A DNA stretch of 64,000 bases. It comes from Nageia nagi. Its lineage: Eukaryota > Pinophyta. Both the position numbers and the translations under genes were made by a program. Below are positions 45,092 through 57,775 of the stretch, piece by piece. The stretch is taken from contig JBITNC010000002.1 in assembly GCA_050084985.1 (NCBI GenBank), positions 34,782,001 to 34,846,000 on the forward strand, in the 5' to 3' direction. Position 1 is the stretch's first letter; every line of letters starts with the position of its first letter. The notes under the pieces are model-generated. The model had not been told where the DNA came from and searched no databases. It saw only the letters and a program-made list of their open reading frames with translations.

Positions 45092-46222
45092 ATGGCTGCC
45101 TCTGTCAAACTTTCGGGCATTTCCCTTCATTCGTTGCAACCCTGCTCTAGGAACAGGCAGCCATTGGTGCCAGCAAAAATTGAATACAAAAAATCATTCA
45201 CTTTGTCTCCTTGCAAAATAAAGCAAAATGGCAAGCTGGGTTGCCTTTCAAGGCATCTGAAAATTATAGCTTTGGATGCGGCACAGCCATTTGATTATGA
45301 AACAAAGAAAAGCAAAGAATTAGAGGAGAGCAGTAAGTTAAAAATTGGCATAGTAGGGTTTGGCAATTTTGGTCAGTTTCTTGCAAAGACCATTGTCAAG
45401 CAGGGCCATAGGGTATTGGCTCACTCTCGAACAGATTACAGTGAGATTGCACAGAATATGGGTGTTTCATTCTACAATGATCCAGATGATTTCTGTGAAG
45501 AGCATCCTGAGGTTATATTACTATGCTCATCTATCATATCAACAGAGTCTGTGTTGAGGTCATTTCCAACACAGAGATTGAAGAGAAACACATTATTTGC
45601 AGATGTGCTTTCAGTCAAAGAGTTTCCACGCAATCTATTTTTGCAGGTATTGCCCTCAGAATTTGATTTATTGTGCACCCATCCTATGTTTGGGCCTGAA
45701 AGTGGGAAAGCTGGGTGGAGCGATCTCCCTTTTGTCTATGAAAAAGTTAGGATAGGAGAGGGAGCTAGAGCTGAACGTTGTGATCAGTTTTTGAATATAT
45801 TTGCAAAAGAAGGCTGTAGGATGGTTGAGATGTCCTGCGCTGAACATGATCGTCATGCTGCTGAAACTCAATTCATAACACACACTGTTGGGAGAATGTT
45901 AGGGAATTTGAATATGGAATCAACCCCAATAAATACTAAAGGATATGAGTCCTTACTCCGAATTGTTGAGAATACATGTGGAGACAGTTTTGATCTTTAT
46001 TATGGTTTGTTTATGTATAACGTGAATGCAACAGAGCAGTTGGAAAGATTAGAGATGGCTTTCGATGCTCTTAAGAAACAGCTTATTGGGCGGTTACACA
46101 AGATTCTAAGAAAACAATTATTTGATGGAGTTGCGAGGGAGGAAGCTTTTGACAGAATTTCGACTTCTGCTAGTGTGCAAAACTGTAGTCCTTCTGACAA
46201 CCTTCCAGGAAACACAAAATGA
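45092..46222 (+). CDS. TyrA: Arogenate dehydrogenase, chloroplastic
   Basis: 376 residues, uninterrupted. It oxidatively decarboxylates arogenate to tyrosine using NADP in plastids. Residues 1 to about 80 are Ser/Lys/Arg-rich and low in acid, as in a transit peptide. GIVGFGNFGQFLA (86-98) is the Rossmann nucleotide site, and HSRTDYS (111-117) fits NADP preference. Other family signatures: FADVLSVKEFPRNL (169-182), CTHPMFGPESGKAGW (195-209), MSCAEHDRHAAETQFITHT (247-265) and DLYYGLFMYNVNATEQLERL (301-320). Length is close to the plant enzyme. The ATG at 45092 has purine at -3 and G at +4; the TTG two codons earlier is not a plausible start. No intron interrupts the coding part. The last 13 codons plus the stop lie in a 72-bp tandem repeat. 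It looks functional. Confidence 0.93.
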   Translation: MAASVKLSGISLHSLQPCSRNRQPLVPAKIEYKKSFTLSPCKIKQNGKLGCLSRHLKIIALDAAQPFDYETKKSKELEESSKLKIGIVGFGNFGQFLAKTIVKQGHRVLAHSRTDYSEIAQNMGVSFYNDPDDFCEEHPEVILLCSSIISTESVLRSFPTQRLKRNTLFADVLSVKEFPRNLFLQVLPSEFDLLCTHPMFGPESGKAGWSDLPFVYEKVRIGEGARAERCDQFLNIFAKEGCRMVEMSCAEHDRHAAETQFITHTVGRMLGNLNMESTPINTKGYESLLRIVENTCGDSFDLYYGLFMYNVNATEQLERLEMAFDALKKQLIGRLHKILRKQLFDGVAREEAFDRISTSASVQNCSPSDNLPGNTK

Positions 46223-46372
46223 GTTATATACTTATATCTATTTTTTGCAGGTAACTGTAGTCCTTCTGACAACCTTCCAGGAAACACAAAATGAGTTATA
46301 TACTTATATCTATTTTTTGCAGGTAACTGTAGTCCTTCTGACAACCTTCCAGGAAACACAAAATGAGTTATC
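46181..46372 (+). repeat. 72-bp tandem repeat spanning the stop codon
   Basis: Copies start at 46181, 46253 and 46325, each opening AACTGTAGTCCTTCTGACAA. Each contains the same TGA stop and a polypyrimidine-like CTATTTTTTGCAGGT at its end; the third copy ends in TTTTTTGTAGG. The first copy encodes the C-terminus of arogenate dehydrogenase. The others are 3' UTR if unspliced. Confidence 0.93.
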
Positions 46373-48021
46373 TAATTTTTTGTAGGCACAGTAGAGCTAT
46401 GTAATTTCTTTCTTGTCCATGCCTATTCAGAGATTTTGCTTATTGAATGAAATCAGGAAACAGGTCACCATTGAATGTACTATATAATAGAGAAACATGT
46501 TTGACCTTTATTTTCCTCTTTTTCCTTTGCTATTACCTGTCATCTAATAATGTTCTTCTTGGGCTTCCAGGATACTCTGTGTGTGGGTATTTATAATTTA
46601 CTTCTTGTATATTCTTGTTTTGTGTCTTAATATTTTTTGATATTCAGGAGATGATATGGATTCATTAGTAAACCTTTCAGTCAAGAACTGGCAGACCTAT
46701 GCCTTCATTTGTAAGATCTATAAGTGATTTGAAAACATACAATCAGAAACATCTCTATCTGTTGAGAGAACACCTGTAGTCAGGTCACCTGTTGTATGCA
46801 CTTTCCTTCCAGAACCGTTTGCTTTGGGTAGCAGACAATTTCAGGTTATATGTTAGAATCTGTTTAGATCAAACATTTGTGTGTTTTGCAGCTGTTACTT
46901 TTTAGAATAATTGCTTACTGTGTGTGATCTATTACTATGCACTTTTACCTTTCTTGCTTGTTTGACATAGAGGTTATCTCATCTAGAATCTAAGATGTTT
47001 ACTGCATAGTTGGATTTATTATAGTGTCCACAGAAACTCTGTGCAGATACTTCTGCTTTGAATTACAAAGAATTTTAGGACATGGAGTTGACTTTAGCTA
47101 AATTACTATTGATTTTGAGTTGTGGATTGGATCTATTGGGATAAATCAAGTACATTGTCCTTTTGATGCATTTGAGGCAAGTGGTGGTTTTCCAGAAACA
47201 ATGAATATGTGTACACAAGGATGATATGCTGATATACAAAGTTCTCATTTGACATGTGCTTGAATTACTAAAGCACCGCATCTTAAACTGATATGGAACT
47301 TTGGTTAAAGAATGATATTGGGTTTCAAAATCAATAAATGTGCTTATAAGCTGTGTATCTGAAGTGTGCGCTCCTCCGTAGTAGATTGGTAAGACTATAC
47401 TTGTTGTTCCTCCTATTCCACACTACTGGCACACCAATTAATAATTAGTTCAAATTTTAATACAATGTGAAGCTCAGTTAATTTGGTTAGCTGTTAGGAT
47501 AGAGCTACATCAAGTAATCTTCTGGAGCTCATTGACAGTGTCACTAATTGTCTGTAGACTGTTATTTATACATTCAAAAGAACAGAGGACTTCGTATGGA
47601 ATTTTTTCAACCTATGTAGTCGTTGAACTTCAAGCATTTTAACATCCCTGTAAGTAATGCCAAAGACTTTCTTGGCCTAAAAAGTATCTGATGTGAAATT
47701 ATTTCCTAAGTAATTAATTGTGGAGTGACCTACAATTTATAATTTTTGTGACTATGGTGGGTCTAAATTTGATCCCTGTTGACAGGAACTTAAAAGATTC
47801 ATACTTCCAATAGAGGTTTAACAAATCCCAGCCGCAAAATGGGTTTTGCAATAATCAGTCCTAGTCCATGCAAAGTGTAACCCAGTAAGTATGAACTCAG
47901 CATAAATTCATTTTGACGCCACTCTTTAAGCTTTATCCAAACTATATCTGGATCGAAATGTACAAAAGTTCCTCTCTGGTTGCTCATAACTAGATATGCT
48001 TCTTTGCCATGCCAATAAATA
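46373..48021. other. 3' flank of arogenate dehydrogenase
   Basis: No second gene seen. Probably 3' UTR, then intergenic DNA. No clear poly(A) signal could be fixed. Short ORFs on both strands look random. Confidence 0.5.
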
Positions 48022-48024
48022 TTA

Positions 48025-48123
48025 GGGAAAATATCTAAAATACCCCTGTAATTGGATGTAAGATGTAATTAAGGGTATTTTTGATATTACATCCAATTAC
48101 AGGGGTATTTTGGATATTTTCCC
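48025..48123. mobile_element. 99-bp Tourist-like MITE
   Basis: Nearly all of it is one inverted repeat: GGGAAAATATCTAAAATACC at the left and its complement with one mismatch at the right, arms of about 40 bp, loop of about 20. It is flanked by TTA on both sides (48022-48024 and 48124-48126), the 3-bp duplication of PIF/Harbinger (Tourist) elements. No coding. Confidence 0.85.
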
Positions 48124-48126
48124 TTA

Positions 48127-50106
48127 AATAAATCATATGTCAATGGATACCATAATCAAACTGAAATACATCTTCTATAAATTAAAGGCAGTCGCTTTGC
48201 TAAATACGATTTCAGTAGTGTTTTCATGGTAAAAGGTTGTTTTAGCTAGTAGATGGCATACAAAAACAATTCATCGTTGTTGCGACCCAAGGCAAATGTA
48301 CGACTACAGCGACAAATGCTATAAGAACAGCATAGGTTCTGAGAGCAAAGGCATAGGACTGCAAATGGATACTGAAATTGTGATCAAATTGGCTAGACAA
48401 TGGGCAGAGTTTCAGCTTCTAACTTAGACAGTAGATAAAGGTTTGTATTTGTGTATATGGTTGGAACTTGGATATAAATGCCATTGTTTTTATTTATAGT
48501 GCTGGAAGAATTACATAGGCCATAGGAAGTAAAAAGTGTGCTGTGATACTAAGTTTAAATGCTCAGGCCGAACGGAAGCTCCCAAGTATCTAGTCCATGA
48601 TTGTAGTTCTTTTATGAAACCAGTCAAATGGCAAAAAAAGCAATGATCATGACCAGGATCAGAGTAAATCCATTTATAAAAATGGATCTGATCCATGGCA
48701 GCAGATGTTTATCCAGTAAGGGACTCTGGAAGGAAAATAATCATATTTACATGATCCATTTTAATAGAGCACTCCGTACATTTATTCCTTTATTTATAGC
48801 CAATAATTAAGTGTTTGCAACCTTAGTTGTGGTGGTGGCATATGTTTTTTCTCTTGTTTGGTGAAGTTAGCGTTTGTTAGTATAGTTAAGCCGGGTTAAG
48901 TTGAAGGAATAAAATTAAGACACACAAATGATACACAATATTAAGTGACAATGCATAATACTATATAATTTGTAAATAATTAGAAAACAGTTTCGAGATC
49001 CAGTTTTGAAACTTAGTGTAGTATTGCGAGTTTGGATGATGCTGGTCAGGTGCAAATTTGGTTTGGAAGTTTCATTGTCAAGATTTTGATCGTTTTAGAT
49101 GATTTTTTGGGTCAAGGAAAACAAACTTTGCTAGTATTTCCTGAACTATTGTGAGATGAAAGGGATAATATGTTGATGTGAGAAGAAAAGTATAAATGGT
49201 ATTTCAACAATGCATGGCAAAAAATCTTAACTACACAAAACAGACAGACAAGGAAAGATGGCATGTGCAAGGCATATCATATAGCATGTGAAGCCTATGT
49301 TGAGCATATGATGTCATTAGTGTTGAAATCTCAATTGAATGTAATTTTAATATGTTAAGACTTGACATGGGTACCAATATGATTGTAAAATGATTATGTA
49401 TGTTCTTTATGATTCTTAAATGTCAGTTTTGTTGTTAGATAATGTTTTTTTTAATGTTCGTTAAATTCAATAGTTTGTAGGATTTATGAAAATTATCTAG
49501 AGATAAATATATATTAGTTTTGATATACTTCTTTATATATATAAAAAATATTGAAAGCTATCATTCTCGAGGCGTCTATGTTGGATATAATAATACCAAG
49601 GAATGATATAATTAAGTTATTATAGACTTATAATTTATTATATTTAATGTGTTTTATATACTTTTCTTTAAAAAATATGATATTTATATAATTTTTAAAT
49701 TATATTTTTGAAGTTGACTATTTTTTTTTTAAATAATAAAATGATTATTTTTTTTAAATATTGAAGTCAATGTTTAACTTATGAAATCATATGCAACATT
49801 TTGGCTTTACACTCCACTCCATAAGGAACTCTTATTGGCTTTAATCATTTAAGTATTTATGATTGTTTATAACAAAAAAATAAGATTTATAATAAAATTG
49901 TCAAGCTTGTGTTGGTTATCTTGGTTTAAGAATTCATGGATCAAGTTGTAATTACAAATATCGTTATAGATTTGTCCAATGCTTTTTTGTAAAATGGGCA
50001 AATAAAAGGAAAAGGAGTTTTATCTTGTATGGCATTTAGGGTACAAAATTTATAAATTCTTTAATCCCATGGTGTTTTGAGTATCATCCAGCTACCCTTG
50101 TCATTA
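48127..50106. other. Intergenic, nothing recognised
   Basis: Increasingly AT-rich from 49500. No supported gene, RNA or repeat. Confidence 0.5.
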
Positions 50107-50276
50107 TGGAGTTCATATGAATTAGTTCTTAATTTTGTGATTACAAGTTTATTTTTTAGACTAATAATCTTACATGGGTAGGATAGATGTTTGGAGTTCA
50201 TATGAATTAGTTCTTAATTTTGTGATTACAAGTTTATTTTTTAGACTAATAATCTTATATGGGTAGGATAGATGTT
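50107..50276. repeat. Tandem duplication of 85 bp
   Basis: The segment starting TGGAGTTCATATGAATTAGT occurs at 50107 and again at 50192, almost identical. Confidence 0.93.
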
Positions 50277-52319
50277 CAAGTTCTGGGTTGATGATTTTTT
50301 TATAGGATTTTAGTTTTCTTTTATTTTTGAAACCTTGTAGAAGATGACATGCCTAAATGATTATGCAAATGTTGAAATGCAATTTTTAAAATAATAAAAT
50401 AGGTTGACATTATAGTACTAGGCCTAAGGGTCTATTGCATAGGCCAAAAAATGTTAATTAATCATTTGTGAATAAATATGCATTTAAATAAAAAAGTAGG
50501 TGAAATATAATCAAATGATACATTTTATTTGTCTACATTTTGCCTTCTTGAGTTGAGCAAAAAATTGAAATTTGATATTCATGTCCATGGGTGACCAAAA
50601 AGCTAGTCAATGGGATTATTAGAAAAATACATACAAGAGCAAGGTAGCACCTAAAGTGACAAAGAAAACATGTAATTATAAGAGGTAGAAAGTTTGCATA
50701 TGGAGAGTTAAGGGACTCCTTTAGCATTTGAGTTTGGAAAGAAGCTCATGATGTTGCAACCAAAGAAGGTAACCTTAGTGGGTTTATAGTAGTAATGCAT
50801 TAATGAGTAGCCCTTCCAAAGTTTTCATAGATCATGTTATGCTTATGATTTGTAGCTTCATGTGTTTGAAAAAAGATGTAATAAGTCTAGAACTCTGTTA
50901 CAGGATCTATCATTGATCAATTTCTATTTGAGGAAGGTGACTTCTCTGATACTGAGTGTGATATAGAGTCAAAGTAAGGTATATGCTCAACCTCAAAAAA
51001 ATAAAATTAAAAAAAGGATAATTTTTTATATACATGTGATCTTTTATTTCAGTCTTTTACACAATCCATATACATGTCATCTTGCAAGTAAAGACTTGCA
51101 AAAATATCCTATCTTGTATAAAAAAATGTTAAAAGCATGGTGTAAAACATTTAAAAAAATTATGTCAATGTAAAATTATGTAAATAATTGTATCACCATG
51201 GAAAGCATGATGCTAAGAAAGTGCCAAAACAAATACCATGTAATCATGCTTCCATACGGAAACATGGTACAAAAGAGTTGTAAGTCATGCTAAAATAAGA
51301 ATTGATGCCCCTATGTAAAAACATGGCATGAATGTTAGGAAGAAAGATAATTTCAATGTCAAGAGAAAATGTGGGTGTGAAATAAGCATATCATGTTCGA
51401 TTAACTTATAAATAAATGAAAGTCAACTCTAAGATGTAAGGAGTGGAATTATGGCACAACCTAGAATGTTTGTTCTTAAATGTGATACATTTCAAGTCAA
51501 ATGTACCTTGTTTTTGAGTATAAGTAAATTCTTTGATGAGAAAAAGCTTATAGTCTTTATATGCCATTTTGATGATTTATGCTTGTCTTTTTATATGAAG
51601 TCACAAATTTGTTTTTTATTGTTATTTATATTTTAAATTTATAATAGAGGTTGTTATGAGCGAGAAGAAAATCTCATTTGTGCATTTCAATAATAATAAT
51701 TTAAGAGCTTATACTATAACACAAACACATAGAAAAGTTATTGTCGAGGACAAAAATGACTACCACCATTTATATGCCACCAAGATCCACATTACAAATG
51801 ATAATATACAAATAAATCTTTTATCTTTTATTTATTAATTATATTATTTTTATCATCTTTAAGTATTGATCCATAGAAAAATTTCTTTGTTATAAAATAT
51901 CATACTTATAACATGTTTCAAAACATTTCAAATTTTTATGTTTGGTAACTAATATGGTCAAACATATTTTTGTTGAAACAATTGTTGATTTTGTTCAGCT
52001 TAAATATTTTTTGTGGACAAAAATTGATGGTGTGTGGAGGTGCATATTCCTTGTATAATTTCCCATGGGTACTTTGATGGTAGATCGAGCATAGGGGAGC
52101 TTAAGTTGTTAATAATGGATTTAAGGATTCTATATGTCATGAGACTATTGGGAGTATATGAGTTTTAATTGATTTGAGAGGATAGTCATATATTGAAAAT
52201 TTTAGTTAAGAGTTTTAAGCCTAGTTTACCATGATGTAAATTGTATTATAATTTTCTAAAATTATAATAAGATTTACTTGCAAAGTTATTTTTAAGTTTA
52301 TTGCATCATAATATGTCCT
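50277..52319. other. Intergenic, possibly old coding debris
   Basis: Short open stretches (51451-51636, 51656-51838) without recognisable motif. Nothing else supported. Confidence 0.4.
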
Positions 52320-52329
52320 TGTTTCTCTT

Positions 52330-52860
52330 ACCCACTATAGATGTCACAATCACTATGGAGGATGTGTACCACATCACATGCTTGCTCATTAAGGTTAAGC
52401 AAGTTGTACTTTAAGCTCCAAAGGGAGTAACACAAACTCTAGAATATATCTAGTTCCTCATAGGTATATATGATTGGATTTCAGGATATAAGACTATACT
52501 ATCAAGTTGTCTAATTAATGAGACAAAAAATAATATTACCTCTAGTATTGGTTGTAATAGCTACTATCCATCTCTTTCTTACTTATAAAGGATGAAGTAA
52601 TATATACATTGATATGTAATCGACCATTTGGGTTATGGTAGAGCACATCATACATATATGTGGGCTTAGTGCATTTTGATAATATGTATCATAATCTACA
52701 CCATTTTATCTATGGAATAGGTTTGGACCTATTATGTATCACCATTATCCATATATAAGCATGGGAACATATAGAGACTACTAGTACATAAAGATAATGA
52801 GCCATATATAGTCCGATGATGACATAAGGAGGAACATATTTAAATGACTAGCTTGATGGA
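52330..52860 (+). pseudogene. Possible plant-mobile-domain (aminotransferase-like) remnant
   Basis: ITMEDVYHITCLLIKVKQVV near 52337 resembles the TLEDVxxLxGLPIxGEPV signature of the plant mobile domain, carried by MAIN-like genes and some transposons. About 400 bp on, AWEHIETT resembles the LWAWERI part of the same domain. Stops are frequent and the frame changes. Two short matches only. Confidence 0.35.
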
Positions 52861-52893
52861 GGGTATATTTTCTAAAAGGCAAGACATCCTTGA

Positions 52894-53399
52894 TGTAATA
52901 TCCCAAACAAAATGGAATGAAATAAAACCCAAAAAATATAATATCTAACACTATGTTATTTTCTTATGTTATTATTTTTCTTTTTTCACAAACCTTAACC
53001 CTAGATTTGTAACATACTATAACTTACATGCATGAATAAAACATAGAAAGTAGAATATATCAAGATTCTCACACCAAACTAAATTGTTAAGCATTCCTTG
53101 GTTGAATAGCAATATAAGACTTGGCTATCTTTGAAATAGAAAGAATAATTAGAGGAGGGGGACATCGTCAATGGTAACCATTGAAGGTCTAGCATGAATG
53201 TCCTCAAGCTCTAAAACATTGTTGCTAAGCAAACTAGAAAAGGATTCCAAAAAAAAACCCTTTCTTTTGAAAAAAAAAAGAGTATAATATGTAAAAACTC
53301 TCAATAGGTCCTACCTATTCACTCATGCATGTGGGATGATACTAACTTTATTTATTTTTATTATTATTTAATTTATTTTTGAGAATTAGGGTCATGATA
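52894..53399 (-). repeat. Gypsy-type LTR (chromovirus-like)
   Basis: The plus strand runs TGTAATATCCC to GGGTCATGATA, so in minus reading it is (TG/TA)TCATGACCC to GGGATATTACA, a pattern I know from plant chromovirus LTRs. The purine tract GAGAGGGGGAGATT (minus) abuts at about 53400-53413. The partner LTR is not in the window. 506 bp. Confidence 0.55.
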
Positions 53400-55032
53400 A
53401 ATCTCCCCCTCTCGACTTGCTTTCCTTCAAGAAAGATAATGTTGAATGGTCCAAAATATCAATGGATTCCTAAGGGGTGTCATTTGGTGGAATTCATTTC
53501 CATTACACGAGTACCTTTATCCATATGCTATTCCTTAATTATTTTTCCCTTGAATTCAAAATCTGATATGGTATCATGGTCAATTTTCTTTTGTCATCAA
53601 GTGGTGGGGGCTTGATGGAAGGTGTAATATCCCTAAGCTCAAAATAAATATCTCTTGTAGATTCATCTGTAAATGAGCCACTATTTTGAGCTATCATCTT
53701 GAGAAACCTTGATAAAAAGAAATATGGCAAGTGGACTCAAACCCAATTTTTTGGGCAGTGTAATGTTGATCTCATTTGTATTTGATGGTTTCCCTATCCT
53801 TACAATTATTTATCTGATTGAGAGGTACATTTTTAAAGGGTTCGCTTAGTTAATTCTTGCAATCCCTTAAAGGATCTTTGGTACTTCCTAAAGGTTGAAG
53901 TAATATACTCACTAAAAATTCATAAGCACAAGGTGCTAGATCCTCTAAATCCACTAACGAATTTCATTGATAATGTAGGGGATGATGCAATCATAGTAGA
54001 TCGAGCACTACCTTCATCCTTGCTTACTCATATTTTTATAGATTTTGAAGAAACTTTGAATACATCCTAAGAATCATGTGTATCCCATATTGAATATGTA
54101 TTAGATGATTTTTCTATAAATTTTGCCTCATACCAATTTGTATGGACCTTGACACAACATTCCTATCTTTGTGGGCTCCTCTTTCAATCTATAGCCTATC
54201 ATGTAACCTTTGCTTCATCATGATTAGTGGCATTTTCCTCATGAAATTAGTGTCCTACTCTAGATCTTGGAGTTTGATTAACAACATTATAATCATCAAA
54301 CTTATTTGACATAACAATTATTCCACTTATGGATACATCTTCACTAAATGTCCCTCTATTGCTAAATCAAGTAGAATTCTAATTGGGCAAACCTACGATA
54401 GTCTTGCCTCTAGGAGATCACATAATCATCATATTCTTAGGGCTACTTATACATATGGTCCCATCTTATAAGGAAAATGGTTATGTTCCATCTTCTAGTA
54501 TTCTAAAGGAAGCTTTTGTATAATCAAAACTTATAGATGTTCCTTGTGATACATTATAATAACTACAAACAATTAACCAACTATTTTCTTATTTAGTGAA
54601 TCCTTTACATTTATTTGATATAGGAATTCATAAAAATTTCTTTCCCTATTTCTAACAAGATGCAAAGGTTTTGTTCAATTATGAATCATCCATATAGTCT
54701 GTGGAACAATTTACAAAAATCCTAATTAGTGTTTCTTGAAATCTTTCCATGAATAAAAAGTAAAGACTCCTCTTCTCTTAAACCTTTGGGAACTCTCATT
54801 TTTTGAGTTGCAAATTCCAAAAATGTTGGATCAAACCTTAGCATATCTTTACTTTTTCTAACTTGAACCTTTGGGTACTCTTTTATTCTTTTAAGAAGCC
54901 TTGGTATTTTCTTGTAATTTTTTATGCTATAAATTTCTCTAAGATCTTTTGCATATGGCCTCTCAACAAGATTCTTCTTGAGGCATAGTGAACACACTCT
55001 TTCATGGGATGAGAAAAATGGTCATAAAGATA
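53400..55032 (-). pseudogene. Decayed 3' end of a gypsy pol, possible chromodomain
   Basis: In minus reading, the part at about 53400-53730 gives ITPSIKPPPLDDKR, YQILNSREK, KEYGIDKGTRVMEMNS and FLEGKQVERGRFIMTL. Order and spacing resemble the end of chromovirus integrase, where a chromodomain is followed by EGKxxxxGRxVMT just before the 3' LTR. An open stretch at 54722-54997 is unassigned. The rest is unreadable. It ends against truncated Copia-D. Confidence 0.4.
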
Positions 55033-55216
55033 TGGTACAAAGACATGACATGCTTCACCTTTTTACCCAAGAGGCATGCTCATGAGGAGTGTTAGATAAG
55101 TTACATTATCATATTTACTTAAATACATAAGGTATTTAGGGATACATTTAAGTATTAGTGAATTTACAAAGAAGAACATTACAAAACCTTACAATAATCC
55201 ATTATACATTCCAACA
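55033..55216 (-). repeat. Copia-D 3' LTR fragment and purine tract
   Basis: Homology to the 5' LTR begins at GTACAAAGACATGACATGC (about 55033) and runs to the LTR edge at 55216. The purine tract (CTCCCCCTTAA on plus) is at 55217-55227. Confidence 0.8.
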
Positions 55217-56029
55217 CTCCCCCTTAATGCAATATTGGGATAAAGTGAAGAAGAGAGAAGAAAGAAAAAGTAAGAGAGTTCTCCTCCATATAGATACAAT
55301 CGAAGATGAGAACTTGTACATCTTTATAAAGTAAGCAAGATCTTATTTTAAGATTCACTACTTTACCATTCTAACAAATAGTTTACAATACAATCATTAA
55401 CCATAACTAGCTTCAATATACATAAAGTAGTCATCTAATCGAAAGTTGACATGATGAGCCTCCATGAGCCTGCACACTTGAAGTAAGTAACTTGCAATCT
55501 TAAGAAGAAACTTGCAAGCTATAGGAAGCTCAAAAAATAAGATCAATTTGATGCATCATGTACACATTCATATCAACAAGGATAAATAAATCAAGCAATA
55601 CCATCTATTAACTGATCAATGGTACACTATAAGTGATCATGAAGATGCCAAGCCAATACTCCTAGTCACTTGTTGTATACAAAACATATGTTGTTTATTA
55701 TCATAAATAAAGCATGCCAAAATATACATACAAGTTACTCACATATGGATAAATGAACAATGCTAAAATACACATACGAGATCCTTATAAATGGATAACT
55801 GAACAATGCAAAAAAGATCCATCATACACACATATGATTTCCTCCCACATGGATAACTAAATAGTGCTAATGATGGTTTATTATATACTCAAGCTGTAAA
55901 TATAGTTCATTGCATAAGGAGAACTAACCAAAAAAGGTGCACACATAAATAAACATTATACAACTAAAAATGCTCCCATGGGTGAAGTTGTCATCACAAA
56001 CATGAATTCATTATAAGAATTCAAACTTC

Positions 56030-57570
56030 ACTCCCCATTAAGGGTAACTTTACCAACTTGATAAACTTCTTAAGCTTACTAAATTGAGCTTTAGGAAGGG
56101 GCTTGATGAATAAATCGATAAAGTTCAAGGCAGATGGGCATTACTGCAAGGTATGATGCCATCCAAAACCTTCTCCCTAATGAAGTGGAATTATGTTTTT
56201 ACATATTTTGTTCTCTAATGAAAAATATAATTCTAAACCAAAGAAATAACCAATTGATTACCTGAAGAAATCTGATATGGGCGAGCCTGCTCATACCCAA
56301 TTTCTCTCAAAAGATGCATACGCCAAATACCTTCTTGGGTCATAACAGACATGGCTTGGTATTTGATGTTTATGATGGAAAGAGAAATAGTACATTGCTT
56401 ATTGGAAGCCTAAGAGATACCACCTAAAGCAATGTTAAACACATATGCAAAGGTTAATCTCTTATCATCTCTATATCTCCCATAGTAGAATCTAAGAACC
56501 TTAAGAGAGCAAACAAGAGCAACTTGGAATACTTGAGAGCAAGATCCTTTGTCCTTGCAACATACCTCAAGATTTGCTTAATAGCATTGAGGTTATCAAT
56601 ATATAGTTTATACAAAGGTAATATCTATCATGGAAATAGTCAAATAAATAGGACTTCTAATTAATTACCTATAAGCTGTATCATCTATCAACTGAAAGTT
56701 GGAGCTAAGAGACAAAGTGATTCTAGGAGAAATTTTAATCGTAATAGATTTTCATTCCATTTCAAATTTTTGCAAGATACTTGATATATACTTGGATTGA
56801 CTAAGATAAGCACAATCCTTGTATTGGTACACTTGCATTCCAAGGTAGTAGTGCAAGAGATCAAGATTAATCATTTCAAACATTATCTTAAGTTTTGGTA
56901 TGCACTCTTGGATGATTTCATCATTATTTTTAGTGATCACAAGATCATCCATATTAAAAAAAATCAAGACCACATCTTTTTCCTAATTTAACACATATAT
57001 ATCATATTCGAAGTACTTGGAGAATCCAATATCTGCAAAGTAACATGAAATTTTTTTTATACCAAGCTCTAAGTGCTTGCTTAAGTCCATACAATGACTT
57101 CTTTAGCTTGCATACAAATGACTATTTTCCTTCCATAATAAACCCTTCTAGTCGATACATGTAGATTTCCAAATCTAATTCACCATTGAGAAATGCACTC
57201 TTTACATCAAGTTAAAAAAATTTCCATCCTTGAGTTGTTGAAAGAGCAAAGATTATCTTGACAATGGGCATATTTGCCATGAATGCAAAGGTTTTCTCAT
57301 AATCAACTTCATATTTTTGAGCAAAACCTTTGGCCACTAATCTTACCTTGTATTTCTCAATATCCCCAACTAAATTGTACTTGACCTTGTAGATTCACTT
57401 ATTTCCAATCACATTCCTCTCATTGGGATAAGGAACCAAGTCCTAAGTTTTATTTTTCATATGAGCCTCATACTCCACTTTCATGGCTTCCATCCAACAT
57501 TCATGCTTTGAAGCTTTCTCAAATGATGAGGCCTCATTCTTGTTATCAATTTTTGCAAATAAGAATTTGT
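56030..57570 (-). pseudogene. Copia-D reverse transcriptase and RNase H remnants
   Basis: The open part 56752-56973 shows a YVDD site altered to NMDDLVI, followed by LLHYYLGMQVYQYKDCAYLS. VAKGFAQKYEVDYE-like text lies near 57300-57340 and [11 protein letters not shown]-like text near 57190-57220. The RNase H remnant lies at 56030-56440. The junction between the two domains (near 56430) has no insertion, unlike Copia-A and Copia-C. Confidence 0.82.
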
Positions 57571-57775
57571 TCAAGGTCATACTTCTTATTATCCTTTAAG
57601 TTGGAGAGTTTTTCTCTTGAGAGGACTTTTTTATATTGATATCGAACTAGATAGGTATAGATAAAGAGTCATCTTGATCATCAACATTCTCATTAGAAGC
57701 AAATTCTTGAGGAAGTTAATTGAACTTTACATCTCTTGATACAAATATTGCTCTATAGGATGGGGAGTAGAGATT

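Noticed and set aside
46000-46359. 119-codon ORF on the minus strand with a repeated 24-residue unit
   Set aside because: It is the antisense shadow of the arogenate dehydrogenase C-terminus plus the 72-bp tandem repeat; the periodicity comes from the DNA repeat, not from a protein.
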